Positions 1-8,824 are shown, counted from the first letter of the stretch. The stretch is DNA of 64,000 nucleotides from Brevibacillus composti (GCF_016406105.1 NZ_CP066308.1:1003501-1067500); one strand, 5' to 3'. Notes: generated from the sequence alone by a model not told the origin. A program made the numbers and translations.

Positions 1-97
1 CCAATCTTGCTGTGGTCAGGTAAAGAGCAGTTGAAACGTAACACTCTGGGCGCCTGTGCCATAGGCTGTTGTATGGTTCAGAGGGTGAGGTGAAGAT
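1..97. other. Window edge, no gene seen
   Basis: No ORF or clear terminator is visible before the first gene. A purine-rich stretch (GAGGGTGAGGTGAAG) just before position 98 can serve as the ribosome site of the TctB gene. The promoter of the transporter operon was not identified. Confidence 0.4.
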
Positions 98-562
98 GTG
101 AAAGCTCCCTATAACCTGCCTGATTTTCTGGGAGCCTTGGTCTCGATCGCGGTGGGAATCGTCGTCAGTCTGGAGGCGTATCGCTTGCAATCCTATTCAT
201 CCTCCCTGTATGTAGGCGATCACACCCTGCCAGCCATGCTCGGACTGCTGCTGTTGGTTCTGGGAGGATCGCTGCTTCTGCAATCGTATCGTCCGGGGAA
301 TCGGGAGGAAGCCGGAGAAAAGCCGCCTCCCTATGGAAAAAATGTGGCGTGCTGTCTCTTGGTCCTGTTCATCTACGGACTGGTGATCGACATACTGGGG
401 TATGTGCTGTCCACCTGGCTCGTCTCGATGATTCTGTTTCGCGTCATCGGTGCGTACCGCTGGCGGACGGCTCTCTTCCAGGCCGTCATCTTGACGGGAA
501 GCTTGTACGTCGTGTTCGTGCTCTGGCTGCAGATCATGTTTCCGACCGGATTCTTCTTATGA
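98..562 (+). CDS. tctB: Tripartite tricarboxylate transporter small membrane subunit, TctB family
   Basis: 154-residue membrane protein, GTG start with a GAGGTGA-type ribosome site. Hydrophobic segments lie near residues 8-25, 42-60, 80-100 and 105-150, as in the small four-helix TctB subunit of TTT-family secondary carriers. The call rests mainly on position: it directly precedes a clear TctA gene and then a TctC binding protein, the standard B-A-C order. TctB sequences are poorly conserved, so the gene would be hard to name alone. TTT systems import di/tricarboxylates and related organic acids using an extracytoplasmic binding protein; the substrate here cannot be read from the sequence. 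Confidence 0.85.
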   Translation: MKAPYNLPDFLGALVSIAVGIVVSLEAYRLQSYSSSLYVGDHTLPAMLGLLLLVLGGSLLLQSYRPGNREEAGEKPPPYGKNVACCLLVLFIYGLVIDILGYVLSTWLVSMILFRVIGAYRWRTALFQAVILTGSLYVVFVLWLQIMFPTGFFL

Positions 563-575
563 AAGGTTGCTGTTT

Positions 576-2093
576 ATGGATACCTTGCAACTTCTGCTAT
601 CCGGCTTATCAGAAGCATTGACCCTGGAAAATTTGCTGATGGCCGCAGTAGGTGCACTGGTGGGAACCTTTGTGGGGGTATTGCCGGGACTCGGGCCTAC
701 ATCTGCCATCGCGATCCTGCTCCCGGTGACCGGGGTACTGGAGCCCACCCAGGGCATCATCATGCTCGCCGGCATTTACTACGGGGCCATGTACGGCGGC
801 TCCACGACGGCGATCCTGCTCAATATCCCCGGCGAGATCTCCTCGGTGCCGACCTGCCTGGATGGATACCCCTTGGCGAAAAAGGGGAGGGGAGGGCCGG
901 CCTTGGGGATTTCGGCCATCGCCTCCTTTGCCGCCGGGATCATGGGTGTCATCGGACTCGTTTTTTTCGCTCCGGTGCTGGCGGATCAGGCGCTCAGGTT
1001 CGGACCGCCCGAGTATCTGGCGCTGATGCTGCTGGCCTTGACGCTGATGGTCAGCCTGTCGGGAGGCTCCTTTCTCAAAGCGTTTATCATGGGGGCGCTG
1101 GGATACGTGCTGGCTTTGGTCGGCCTCGGTCCCTCCTCCGGCATGCCCCGTTTTGACTACGGCTTCGCAAAGCTGGTCGGTGGACTGGATATGATCAGCA
1201 TCATCATCGGGCTGTTTGCCATCACCGAGGTGCTGAAGGGGATAGAGGAAAAACGCGTCACCACCGTAATCGGCAAGCCGGGCAGCGTCTATCCGTCAAA
1301 GGCTGACCTGAAGCAAAGCGCCGGCCCGGCCGTCCGGGGGGGTCTGGTAGGCTTTTTCCTCGGCCTTTTGCCCGGCTGCTCGGCGGCCATCACCTCTTTT
1401 CTCGCCTATGATCTGGAGAAAAAGGTGGCCAAAGAGCCGCAGCGGTTCGGCCGCGGGGCGCTGGAGGGGGTCGCTGCGCCAGAGGCGGCGAACAATGCGA
1501 CCAGCAGTGCAGGGTTTATCCCGCTGTTTTCACTCGGCATCCCGTCTTCGCCGCCGCTTGCCATCCTGCTGGCCGGCCTGATGATTTACGGTCTGACCCC
1601 GGGGCCGGTGCTGTTTGAACAGAACGCCAGCTTTGTCTGGACGGTCATCGCTTCGATGTTCGTGGGCAATGCGATGCTGCTGGTGCTCAATCTGCCGATG
1701 GTCTGGCTATGGGTCAAATTGACCCGGGTGCCGTACGGGATCATGGCCCCGATCATTCTCGTCTTTTGCACGATCGGTGCGTACTCTGTCCGCAACAGCT
1801 TGTTTGACGTGCTGGTCGCGTTTCTGTTCGGCGGGCTTGGCTACCTGCTGAACCGATACAAGTGGCCTGTCGTTCCGCTCGTTCTCTGTTTTATCCTCGG
1901 ACCGCTTCTGGAGGAATCGCTGATCCAGACGACAGCGATGTCAGCAGAGGGCCTGGCCCTGGTGCTGCAGCGACCCATCTCCTCCGTTATCTTGGCGGCC
2001 GCTGCGGTGCTCTTGGTCATCTCCCTGGTGCTGAACAGACGGACGCAATTGCGGGTGCAGCAAGAGCGGGAGCGTGGAATCGACATTACCTAG
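576..2093 (+). CDS. tctA: Tripartite tricarboxylate transporter large permease, TctA family
   Basis: 505 residues, the usual TctA length. The frame is open from a TTG at 567, but ATG at 576 is preferred because GAAAGG at 561-566 then lies 9 nt upstream and the protein starts MDTLQLLLSG like relatives. Hallmarks are GVLPGLGPTSAIAILLP near residue 35, YYGAMYGGSTTAILLNIPGE near residue 65, and the second-half echo GLLPGCSAAITSF followed by PEAANNA and LGIPSSPPLAILLAG. These duplicated glycine/proline signatures form the two inverted halves of the carrier. It lies 13 nt downstream of TctB and is clearly in the same operon. Confidence 0.95.
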   Translation: MDTLQLLLSGLSEALTLENLLMAAVGALVGTFVGVLPGLGPTSAIAILLPVTGVLEPTQGIIMLAGIYYGAMYGGSTTAILLNIPGEISSVPTCLDGYPLAKKGRGGPALGISAIASFAAGIMGVIGLVFFAPVLADQALRFGPPEYLALMLLALTLMVSLSGGSFLKAFIMGALGYVLALVGLGPSSGMPRFDYGFAKLVGGLDMISIIIGLFAITEVLKGIEEKRVTTVIGKPGSVYPSKADLKQSAGPAVRGGLVGFFLGLLPGCSAAITSFLAYDLEKKVAKEPQRFGRGALEGVAAPEAANNATSSAGFIPLFSLGIPSSPPLAILLAGLMIYGLTPGPVLFEQNASFVWTVIASMFVGNAMLLVLNLPMVWLWVKLTRVPYGIMAPIILVFCTIGAYSVRNSLFDVLVAFLFGGLGYLLNRYKWPVVPLVLCFILGPLLEESLIQTTAMSAEGLALVLQRPISSVILAAAAVLLVISLVLNRRTQLRVQQERERGIDIT

Positions 2094-2119
2094 AGGAACA
2101 TCTATGGGAGGAATCTTGC

Positions 2120-3202
2120 TTGAAAGCTTATCAAATCTGGTCGCGTTTTTTGCTTTCCCTGCTGGCGGTCCTGGTCGCCGCCGCCTGCGGTGCGGGCGGC
2201 AGCCAGCCACAGCCCCAAACAGCCCCCGCGGACGCTTCGCCTGCCTCCGCTTCTCCATCCGCCGCTGCGGATCAAGGGGCGACGAAGACGGAGCCTGCTT
2301 ATCCCGTCCGACAAATCGAATACATCGTGCCTTACTCGGCGGGCGGTGGCGTAGACCTGGTCGCCCGGGCGGCTGCTGATTACCTCAGCAAAGAGTGGGG
2401 GCAGCCGATCGCGGTGATCAACAAGCCGGGCGGCGGCGGAACCGTCGGGGCCGAGTACGCCCTGAAGCAGGCAAAGCCGGATGGATACACCGTGCTTGCC
2501 GTCAATGTCTCCAATACGTCGATGCTGGCCGCCGGGATGGCCGAACCGCTGATCAAAAATGACGATCAGATCTACACGGCTCGGATCGGCAAAGGGACGA
2601 TGGCGTTTGCTGTGAAGGAGGACGCGGCCTGGTCCGATTTTGCCAGCTTTTCCGAGTGGGCTCGGGCCAACCCGGATGCACTCACCTGGACGTCCGTGGG
2701 TCCGGCAGGCTTCTCCGCATTCGGCGTGGCGGAATGGCTGGATCGGATCGGCGGCGACTACGTCAAGACGCGCATGATCGTCACCAAGGGAGCCTCCGAC
2801 TCGGTGCCCAAAGTGGCGGGTGGCCATGCCGTCCTCGCGATCCATACGGTAGGAGAAATCAACCCTATGCTGCAGGCGAAAAAAGTGAAAGTACTGGCCG
2901 TCGGCGGCGAAGAGAGAAGCCCGTTTCTTCCCGATGTCCCCACAGCGGCCGAACAGGGGATCGAGGGCCTCAGCGTCTTTTGGTGGACGGGAGTCTCTTT
3001 TCCCAAAGGCACTCCCGAAGGGGTCATCAAAAAGTGGGAAGCCGCTGTCGCCAAGATGACCAGCGATCCCGATTTTGTCAAAAAGCTGCATGACATCCAG
3101 GTAGAGCCGGCTTATGCCGATTCGGCTCAATTTACCCAGGATGTGGAGAAGGAAACGCAGTACTATACGGAACTGGCTGAGAAGACTGGCATCCGCAATT
3201 GA
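2120..3202 (+). CDS. tctC: TctC-family extracytoplasmic solute-binding lipoprotein
   Basis: 360 residues from the TTG at 2120, chosen over longer upstream frames because GGGAGG ends 8 nt before it and translation then begins with a basic stretch, a hydrophobic core and a lipobox-like LVAAAC. An Ala/Pro/Ser-rich linker follows, then the Bug/TctC fold: YPVRQIEYIVPYSAGGGVD near residue 65, INKPGGGGTVGAEYA, and KPDGYTV. It is lipid-anchored on the outer face of the membrane and delivers carboxylate ligand to the TctA/TctB carrier. It is the last gene of the operon; a weak hairpin with a T-run follows. Confidence 0.93.
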   Translation: MKAYQIWSRFLLSLLAVLVAAACGAGGSQPQPQTAPADASPASASPSAAADQGATKTEPAYPVRQIEYIVPYSAGGGVDLVARAAADYLSKEWGQPIAVINKPGGGGTVGAEYALKQAKPDGYTVLAVNVSNTSMLAAGMAEPLIKNDDQIYTARIGKGTMAFAVKEDAAWSDFASFSEWARANPDALTWTSVGPAGFSAFGVAEWLDRIGGDYVKTRMIVTKGASDSVPKVAGGHAVLAIHTVGEINPMLQAKKVKVLAVGGEERSPFLPDVPTAAEQGIEGLSVFWWTGVSFPKGTPEGVIKKWEAAVAKMTSDPDFVKKLHDIQVEPAYADSAQFTQDVEKETQYYTELAEKTGIRN

Positions 3203-3228
3203 GCATCAGCTTGATTCGTTTTATATGG

Positions 3229-3257
3229 CGAGGCGGGGGGACCTGTCTCGTTTTTTT
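3229..3257 (+). terminator. Probable terminator of the tct operon
   Basis: CGAGGCGGGG can pair with ACCTGTCTCG through G:U pairs and is followed by seven T residues. The stem is weak and wobble-rich. Confidence 0.4.
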
Positions 3258-3326
3258 GTTCGGCTCGGGAGGTATCTTTGTTCGTTATTTCATGGGAGCA
3301 CGCAGGCAGGACCGTTGCTGTAGCGA

Positions 3327-3523
3327 GAAGAAGCCTGTTTCCCTGCTCAGCTCCGGGCTCCGCCTGCATGGATGTGTACACTGTCCGCTCCGGGGCGATT
3401 CGCGGGGGAGGCGCAAAAGTAGTTTTGCTACGAGGTCATCCCACGTTGCGCTCCTGGATCCCGCGAACCGCCCCTCCGCTGGGTAGGGCTCCACAGTCGC
3501 ACAGCAGGGAAACAGGCTTCTTC
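3327..3523. repeat. 197-bp palindromic element, subtype A (copy A1)
   Basis: Perfect 20-bp terminal inverted repeats (GAAGAAGCCTGTTTCCCTGC and its complement) bound the copy. A second inner stem (GGGGCGATTCGCGGG with CCCGCGAACCGCCCC) leads to the conserved apical core GAGGTCATCCCACGTTGCGC. The roughly 100 nt after it (to about 3605) also resemble the flank of copy A2, so the mobile or amplified unit may be larger than the palindrome. Same family as the copies at 13.6-15.6 kb. Confidence 0.9.
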
Positions 3524-3641
3524 CCGAGACCGCTGCAGTTCTGTGGGTGAATTCTTCGATGAAAAAACTCTTTTTCTGAAAGAGCAATGGGGTAACTTCT
3601 AGCAAACAATCCCTTCCTCTGATAAGAGACGAATCGTCGGG

Positions 3642-4121
3642 TCACGATGGCGGTACGAATTTCAAGACGATTTTTTCGGTATGCTGTCCCGTCTTATCAT
3701 TCCAAGTGATTTCATAAACGAGGTCCCGAAAAAAAATATGAGTTATCTCTTCCGTATTCAGTCCTGCTCGAAACTGTATGGAGTCATGCCCCGGACTCGT
3801 AACAAATATTTGAATGGGTTTTCCTTCTTCGATGAGCGGTGATTCCATCGTGCCGCTAGGTTGGCCTGTTACCAAGTCTGTCTTATAGTTAAGTTGGGTG
3901 ATTTTCATGGGTGTTAACGGCTTTATCTTTCCCTCGTAGAGTACCGTACTCCCATCTCTTGAAGGTCTCACAATGAACTGTCCTTCCCATTGCTGGCTTG
4001 ACCCTTGAAATAGGTATGACCATTCTTGCGAGGTGAGGAAATTCTTGAAAAGGAAAAAAGCACCGATGGAAATGATAACCAGTGCACCGAATAATAAGGA
4101 ATATCGATTGACCCTATCCAT
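3642..4121 (-). CDS. Hypothetical membrane-anchored protein
   Basis: 159 residues when started at the ATG ending at 4121, which has GAGGGGG about 8 nt upstream; the longer frame lacks such a site. Residues 1-30 (MDRVNRYSLLFGALVIISIG and on) form one transmembrane anchor. The remainder is a soluble beta-rich-looking domain without cysteines, ending VLKFVPPS. I do not recognise the family. It lies between copy A1 and a half copy of the other repeat subtype, in a region otherwise full of gene remnants. A decayed ORF ends 32 nt upstream on the same strand and may once have formed an operon with it. Confidence 0.6.
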   Translation of the reverse strand: MDRVNRYSLLFGALVIISIGAFFLFKNFLTSQEWSYLFQGSSQQWEGQFIVRPSRDGSTVLYEGKIKPLTPMKITQLNYKTDLVTGQPSGTMESPLIEEGKPIQIFVTSPGHDSIQFRAGLNTEEITHIFFRDLVYEITWNDKTGQHTEKIVLKFVPPS

Positions 4122-4391
4122 CCCATATACCCCCTCGTAAAAATTCCCGCGGTCATAGGCCACGGGTTTTATTAGCGGTTAATTTCATGGGCTTCCGAGT
4201 CCAACACTGGACAAGAGTTCCAATAGAACTACGAGCGGTGTATTTCGTCGTTACTGTATCTCCGCAATATCCAGAACCGGTTGGAAATATTATGGAGACC
4301 CATTTGTGCATAAATATAGCACAATTTGGGCAAAGTACTTTCTGTTTATAACCGAGAGGGCTCAAAATCCAATTATGGGCTTTAGAGAAAA

Positions 4392-4720
4392 GCCTTCGAA
4401 GATTATACCTCGAAGCTAATCTACTTTGGCGTCTCCCCTGCGAAACTCCCCGGAGTGGCCAGTCCATGCTTCCCTGAGGGGCGTAACCCGGAGCAGAGCA
4501 GGGAAACTCCCTTCTTCACTACAGCCGTGTCTTAGAGATTTGTGGGTGTTACAAGGATGGAGAGGACACTCAGATGATTCCTCGTGCAACACATCATCTA
4601 CTCCAATTTTGACCTTATCGTGCTTTACTGGTAGACATGTTGAATTTCCATTTGTGTGAGCATGAAAAAGGACTTCCCATGTAGCCATGACCCTCACCTG
4701 TACTTATAATCTTCGAAGGC
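4392..4720. repeat. Inverted-repeat-bounded segment (MITE-like)
   Basis: GCCTTCGAAGATTATA at 4392-4407 is repeated exactly in inverted orientation at 4705-4720, and the match weakly extends outward. About 300 nt lie between, including the half repeat at 4446-4517. No clear target-site duplication and no transposase ORF were seen. Confidence 0.5.
4446..4517. repeat. Solo right half of the 197-bp element (diverged)
   Basis: The stretch around GGGGCGTAACCCGGAGCAGA followed by GCAGGGAAACTCCCTTCTTC aligns with the right half of subtype B copies at 14.0-15.4 kb. No matching left arm is present, so this is a truncated copy. Confidence 0.7.
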
Positions 4721-5210
4721 ATTTTCCACTGAGTTGTTTGTTTGCCACATCTACGTTTGTTATCCTCAGCAATACCTCGTCTCCCCTTTACAATGCAATT
4801 TGAGAACGAGGATGCCGACAAAGCGAATCTATGCCATTTTCCAGAAGAACACGCCATATTCCTCAATCCCTGAGACTTTCCCGATATACTCAGAATCTTG
4901 GTGTAAACCGTTGTATTTTTGATTCGAGACTTAAGGAACGGCAAGAAATACTGAAAGAAAGCATCAAATTGATTGAGCTGACATAGATTTCTCTTTGGGA
5001 AAAACACCTGGAGGCCAAGGCATGGGAGATGGGGATGGCGTATTAACCCCTCCCTAATTGCTAAAATCAACAGTTTGTTGCCAGTTGAATCAAACTCCCG
5101 TATTGCCCATGTCTTCGTTGTTGGAGGGTTCATACGTTCCTCCCGTTACAAAATATACGGCCATTTTAATACCCTTTGATTAAAAGTTGTGTAAAATAAA
5201 GGAAAACAGT

Positions 5211-5402
5211 TTGATTGGAGTTGATCTACTTGTTCTGGGCGCTAATTAGTATTCCAATTTTTTTATCCTCATCGGGGCCTACCTTACTGATAAGAGGCGG
5301 CAAAAAAAGTACCACTTTGAAGAACTCGACCATGCAGCTAAACACAATACTCGATCAGCCGAAGGCGAGGCACAAAGCAGAATCTGGATGGATCGACCAT
5401 AA
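5211..5402 (+). pseudogene. Small membrane protein gene with in-frame amber stop
   Basis: TTG at 5211 has AAAGGA 7 nt upstream. The frame reads a short hydrophobic start, meets TAG at 5247-5249, then continues with very protein-like sequence: YSNFFILIGAYLTDKRRQKK followed by YHFEELDHAAKH and SRIWMDRP, ending TAA at 5400-5402. This looks like a ~63-residue single-helix protein with a charged cytoplasmic tail, inactivated by one nonsense change (TGG to TAG would restore a tryptophan). The alternative frame starting at 5215 reads through but loses the charged tail. Family not recognised. Confidence 0.45.
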
Positions 5403-5423
5403 CTTTGCAAACTGAGAAACCGG

Positions 5424-5567
5424 TTAACCGGCACGGATCATCCCGGCCGCTGTCTTGGATACACGCTTGCGTTCGATATCTCCGATCTCTGCCAGAATTC
5501 CTGCTGCATAAACCAGATCAATGCCCGGAATGGAGCGCAGACATTTGGCTGGCCGATTTTCCTCAGG
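5424..5567 (-). mobile_element. IS110-family transposase fragment
   Basis: Reading the minus strand from about 5567 gives LRSIPGIDLVYAAGILAEIG then DIERKRVSKTAAGMIRAG and a stop at 5424-5426. The SIPGI..V.AAGILAEIGD block is the conserved core of the C-terminal IS116/IS110/IS902 transposase domain. Only about 47 codons survive. Its inner edge abuts the truncated response-regulator gene exactly, so this element or its excision probably removed that gene's 5' part. Confidence 0.7.
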
Positions 5568-5846
5568 ACCCACGAGCATGACGCCTATGTCGGGGATACT
5601 CCGCTAAAGCTGACCAGCAAGGAGTACGACCTGTTGCAATACTTTCTGCACAACCGGGAGCAGATTTTGACCCGGGACCAGATTTTCGACCGGATCTGGG
5701 GGATTGATTCGGAGACCAATTACGGCATCGTGGACTTGTACGTTCATTATTTGCGAAAAAAGCTGGTGGAGCATGATTGCGACCAGTACATCCGGACGAT
5801 CCGCAATGTCGGCTATATTTTGAAAGGGAACCAGGAGCATGTTTAA
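5568..5846 (+). pseudogene. OmpR-family response regulator, 5'-truncated
   Basis: Only the C-terminal winged-helix DNA-binding domain remains: YVGDTPLKLTSKEYDLLQYF, ILTRDQIFDRIWG and VDLYVHYLRKKL, ending IRNVGYILKGNQEHV. The ~120-residue receiver domain with its phosphoacceptor aspartate is missing. The in-frame sequence further upstream is antisense to an IS110 transposase scrap, with no ribosome site or start. The stop overlaps the start of the downstream kinase by 8 nt, the usual coupling of a regulator-kinase pair. The pair is therefore broken unless a partner is supplied elsewhere. Confidence 0.85.
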
Positions 5847-7101
5847 AAAGACGCGGATTCGGCTGGTCCTGCTCAACGTCATCGTCTTTGTGATCCTGTT
5901 GAACGGACTGGGCTGTGCCCTCTATTTCTCGATGCAATACCGCCTCTATTCGCAGGTGGACGAGGAGCTGGAGCGGGCCGAGAAGAGACTGACGCAGATC
6001 CCGCTCGTCCTCTTCAAGTTCGAGCGAAAACGGCTGCCAGATGTGGACCGCCGGATCGGGATGCTGCTCTGGGACGACCGCGGAGGGCTGATCAGCCACA
6101 TGTACGGCGAGATCATAGAGCGCGAAGAGCTGTTGCCGCTCCATCCCGTCAAACGGACGGACGCCATCGAAAATGTGACGGTGGCGGGACAAGTCTACCG
6201 GGTCTACACCGTCTATACGGATAAACGGGTCGTGGAACAGGGGCGTATCAGAAAGGTAAGCGCGATCCAGTTCATTTATAATCTGGAGCCGGAAATGAAC
6301 ATGCTCAGCACGCTTCTGTACGTGCTTGGCGTCGGAGGTCTGGCCAGCATCGTCATCGCCATCTTCGCCGGACTCTTTTTGGCCAAGCGGGCATTGATTC
6401 CCATCCAGCTGTCATGGGAGAAGCAGCAGCAGTTCATCGCCGATGCCTCCCATGAATTGCGTACGCCGCTTTCCGTCATCCTGCTGAATCTGGAGCGGCT
6501 CTTTCGCTCCCCGGGACGGACGATCGAAGAAGAGAGCGAGCACATCCTGGTCAGCATGCAGGAGACCAAACGGCTGAACAAGCTGGTGGCCGATCTTCTC
6601 ACGCTGGCACGCTCCGACTCCAATGAGCTGCAGCTGCTCAAGAAGACCGTAAATCTGGGCGAGTTGATTGAAAACAGCATCCAGACCTTTCGCCAGCTCG
6701 CGGCCGTGAAAGGGATTCGGATCGAGACGCAGATCCAGCATCCGCTGGAATTGTCCGGCGATCAGGAGCGGCTGCAGCAGCTGCTCGTCATCCTGCTGGA
6801 CAATGCGCTGAAATACACCGATGAGCAGGGAACGATTACAGTCAGCTGCAGGCGGGAGGGGAATGCGATTGCCCTGAGCGTCAAGGACACGGGTGTGGGG
6901 ATCTCTCCCCAGGATGTTCCCTACATCTTTGACCGCTTTTTCCGCGCGGACAAGATGCGCTCCCGGCAGCAGGAGGGGACAGGACTGGGGCTGTCCATTG
7001 CCAAATGGATCGTGGACGCGCATGGCGGAAAAATTCGCGCCGAGAGCGAAGAAGGCGAGGGCACCCGCATCTATGTCCAGCTTCCGCTCAAAAGCAGTTG
7101 A
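5839..7101 (+). CDS. Sensor histidine kinase (orphaned)
   Basis: 420 residues, ATG with AGGAG just upstream. TM1 at about residues 8-30, an extracytoplasmic sensor region of roughly 125 residues, TM2 at about 155-180, then HisKA with ASHELRTP (His205) and an HATPase domain: N box around DNALKYT, G1 DTGVGI, F box YIFDRFFRAD, G2 GTGLGLSIAKWI. No clear HAMP domain is seen. All catalytic motifs are intact, but its cognate regulator upstream has lost its receiver domain, so signal output is doubtful. The ligand is unknown. Confidence 0.92.
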   Translation: MFKKTRIRLVLLNVIVFVILLNGLGCALYFSMQYRLYSQVDEELERAEKRLTQIPLVLFKFERKRLPDVDRRIGMLLWDDRGGLISHMYGEIIEREELLPLHPVKRTDAIENVTVAGQVYRVYTVYTDKRVVEQGRIRKVSAIQFIYNLEPEMNMLSTLLYVLGVGGLASIVIAIFAGLFLAKRALIPIQLSWEKQQQFIADASHELRTPLSVILLNLERLFRSPGRTIEEESEHILVSMQETKRLNKLVADLLTLARSDSNELQLLKKTVNLGELIENSIQTFRQLAAVKGIRIETQIQHPLELSGDQERLQQLLVILLDNALKYTDEQGTITVSCRREGNAIALSVKDTGVGISPQDVPYIFDRFFRADKMRSRQQEGTGLGLSIAKWIVDAHGGKIRAESEEGEGTRIYVQLPLKSS

Positions 7102-7193
7102 CCATCGGCGCGGTCTCTCGTTCGTCCGGAGTAGATTCACCCGAACAGGTCTCTCTGCGCAGAGAGCCAGGCGGCGAGGCGGACGGACAAAAA

Positions 7194-7235
7194 AGCCGAT
7201 TCCGAACCGGATGGGGGTTGGAATCGGCTATTTCG
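7194..7235 (-). terminator. Terminator of aspartase gene
   Basis: AGCCGATTCC (7194-7203) pairs with GGAATCGGCT (7220-7229). Read on the minus strand the hairpin is followed by TTTTTT. It may also stop the kinase transcript arriving from the other side. Confidence 0.85.
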
Positions 7236-7258
7236 ATTGGGAATGCGCGCAGCGCGGA

Positions 7259-8686
7259 CTACTCCTTGAACAGCAGCGCGGCTCCGGCAATGCCCGGATG
7301 AGTCATTTCAAAAGGATCGAGGATGAGATTAAGCTCCTCCTCCGTGAGAACATTATGCTCCAGGCAGAGCTCACGCACCGAGCGGCCGGTGAGGATCGCT
7401 TCGCGGGCGATCCGCGCCGCTGTTTCATACCCGAGGTGAGGGTTGACGGCGGTGATGATGCCGACGCTCTTTTCCACGTAGGCTTTCATCACTTCTTCAT
7501 TGGCCTTGATGCCGTCGATGCAGTATTCCTTGAATACGCGGAAAGCGTTGTTCATGATGCTGATCGATTGCAGCAGGTTAAAGACCAGAACCGGCTCCAT
7601 GACGTTCAGCTCCAGCTGTCCCGCTTCGGAGGCGAGGCAGATGGTGTGGTCGTTTCCGATCACCTGGAAAGCCACCTGGTTGACGACCTCAGCCATGACC
7701 GGATTTACTTTCCCTGGCATGATCGAGGAGCCGGGCTGACGGGCTGGCAGGCTGATCTCCCCGAGACCGGCGCGCGGACCGGAAGCCATCAGGCGCAGGT
7801 CGTTGGCGATCTTTGACATGTTGATCATGCACACTTTGAGGGCGGCAGACACTTCGGTGTAGGCATCGGTATTCTGGGTGGCATCCACCAGATCCGAGGC
7901 CCCTTTGATCGGAAAGCCGGTGATCTCTGCCAGTTGCTTCACGACGTTTTCGATATAGCGGGGATCGGCGTTCAAGCCTGTTCCTACGGCTGTCGCCCCC
8001 ATGTTTACTTCATACAGGTGATGACGGGAGGTGGAGATCCGGGTGATGTCCCGGGTCAGCACTTTGCGATACGCTTCGAATTCCTGGCCCAAACGGATCG
8101 GAACCGCATCCTGCAGATGGGTTCGGCCCATTTTGATGACGCTGTCAAACTCCTCCGCCTTTTGCGAAAACGATTCCTTCAGCTGCTCCATGGTGCCCAG
8201 CAGTTCTTCGAGCATCATCAGGACCGAGATGTGAATCGCTGTCGGGAAGGCGTCATTGGTCGACTGCGACATATTGACATGCGTATTGGGGCTTACCTGG
8301 AAGTAATCGCCTTTTTCAAAACCAAGGATTTCGAGCGCGCGATTGGCGATCACTTCGTTGGCGTTCATATTGATCGAGGTACCGGCACCGCCTTGAATCG
8401 GGTCGACGATGAACTGGTCGTGCAGCTGGCCATCCATAATCTCTTCGGCAGCCTGCACGATCGCCTGGCCGATGCGGCGGTTCAGCTGTCCGGTTTCCAT
8501 ATTGGCGATGGCGGCCGCCTTTTTTACCATGGCGATCGCCTTGATCAGCGATTCGTGAATGCGGTAACCTGTGATTGGAAAATTTTCCATTGCCCGCAGT
8601 GTTTGTACACCGTAATAGGCATGCCGGGGCACTTCTTTTTCCCCGAGAAAGTCTTTCTCCACCCGCTTGTCTAAAGCCGCGTCCAT
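7259..8686 (-). CDS. aspA: Aspartate ammonia-lyase
   Basis: 475 residues from the ATG ending at 8686 (MDAALDKRVEKDFLGEKE), with AAGGAG 11 nt upstream; a longer frame exists but lacks a site. This matches Bacillus aspartase length. The superfamily signature GSSIMPGKVNP is present, along with TNDAFPTA and GRTHLQDAVP, the substrate-binding blocks of the aspartase/fumarase family. Similarity around SQSTNDAFPTAIHI and the C-terminal GIITAVNPHLGYE favours aspartase over class II fumarase. It converts L-aspartate to fumarate and ammonia in the cytoplasm as a homotetramer. It is monocistronic, with its own terminator. Confidence 0.93.
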   Translation of the reverse strand: MDAALDKRVEKDFLGEKEVPRHAYYGVQTLRAMENFPITGYRIHESLIKAIAMVKKAAAIANMETGQLNRRIGQAIVQAAEEIMDGQLHDQFIVDPIQGGAGTSINMNANEVIANRALEILGFEKGDYFQVSPNTHVNMSQSTNDAFPTAIHISVLMMLEELLGTMEQLKESFSQKAEEFDSVIKMGRTHLQDAVPIRLGQEFEAYRKVLTRDITRISTSRHHLYEVNMGATAVGTGLNADPRYIENVVKQLAEITGFPIKGASDLVDATQNTDAYTEVSAALKVCMINMSKIANDLRLMASGPRAGLGEISLPARQPGSSIMPGKVNPVMAEVVNQVAFQVIGNDHTICLASEAGQLELNVMEPVLVFNLLQSISIMNNAFRVFKEYCIDGIKANEEVMKAYVEKSVGIITAVNPHLGYETAARIAREAILTGRSVRELCLEHNVLTEEELNLILDPFEMTHPGIAGAALLFKE

Positions 8687-8824
8687 GTGAATCCATCTCC
8701 TTCGCATTGTTGAAATCAAAAAAAGTTTACTCTCATCAAAAGGGTACCACAGTTTCGGGAAAAGAAGTAGTGAACATTAACAGTGATATGCTCATCCTTG
8801 ACGAAAAGCGGTGCCGTAGAAAAA

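Larger units (their letters stand above)
4153..5133 (-). pseudogene. Possible decayed gene interrupted by an inverted-repeat insert
   Basis: A strong GGGAGGAACGT ribosome site precedes an ATG ending at 5133, and the first ~60 residues (MNPPTTKTWAIREFDSTG...) look protein-like. The frame stops at 4615. The same frame reopens and runs to 4153 with a CPNC...CGD stretch suggestive of a zinc ribbon. Between the two lies a segment bounded by a 16-bp inverted repeat (4392-4407 and 4705-4720) that carries a half copy of the 197-bp repeat family. I infer one older gene broken by an insertion, but the family is unknown and the middle may be noncoding. Confidence 0.25.

Noticed and set aside
1862..2119. 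N-terminal extension of the tctC frame
   Set aside because: The extension overlaps tctA in another frame and would bury the signal peptide; the TTG at 2120 has the ribosome site.
2102..3130. 342-codon minus-strand frame opposite tctC
   Set aside because: Antisense shadow of a clear TctC gene; arginine/histidine-rich translation typical of GC-rich codon shadows.
7259..8686. Class II fumarase as an alternative identity
   Set aside because: Shared GSSIMPGKVNP signature, but the length and C-terminal blocks match Bacillus-type aspartase better; kept as a minor possibility only.
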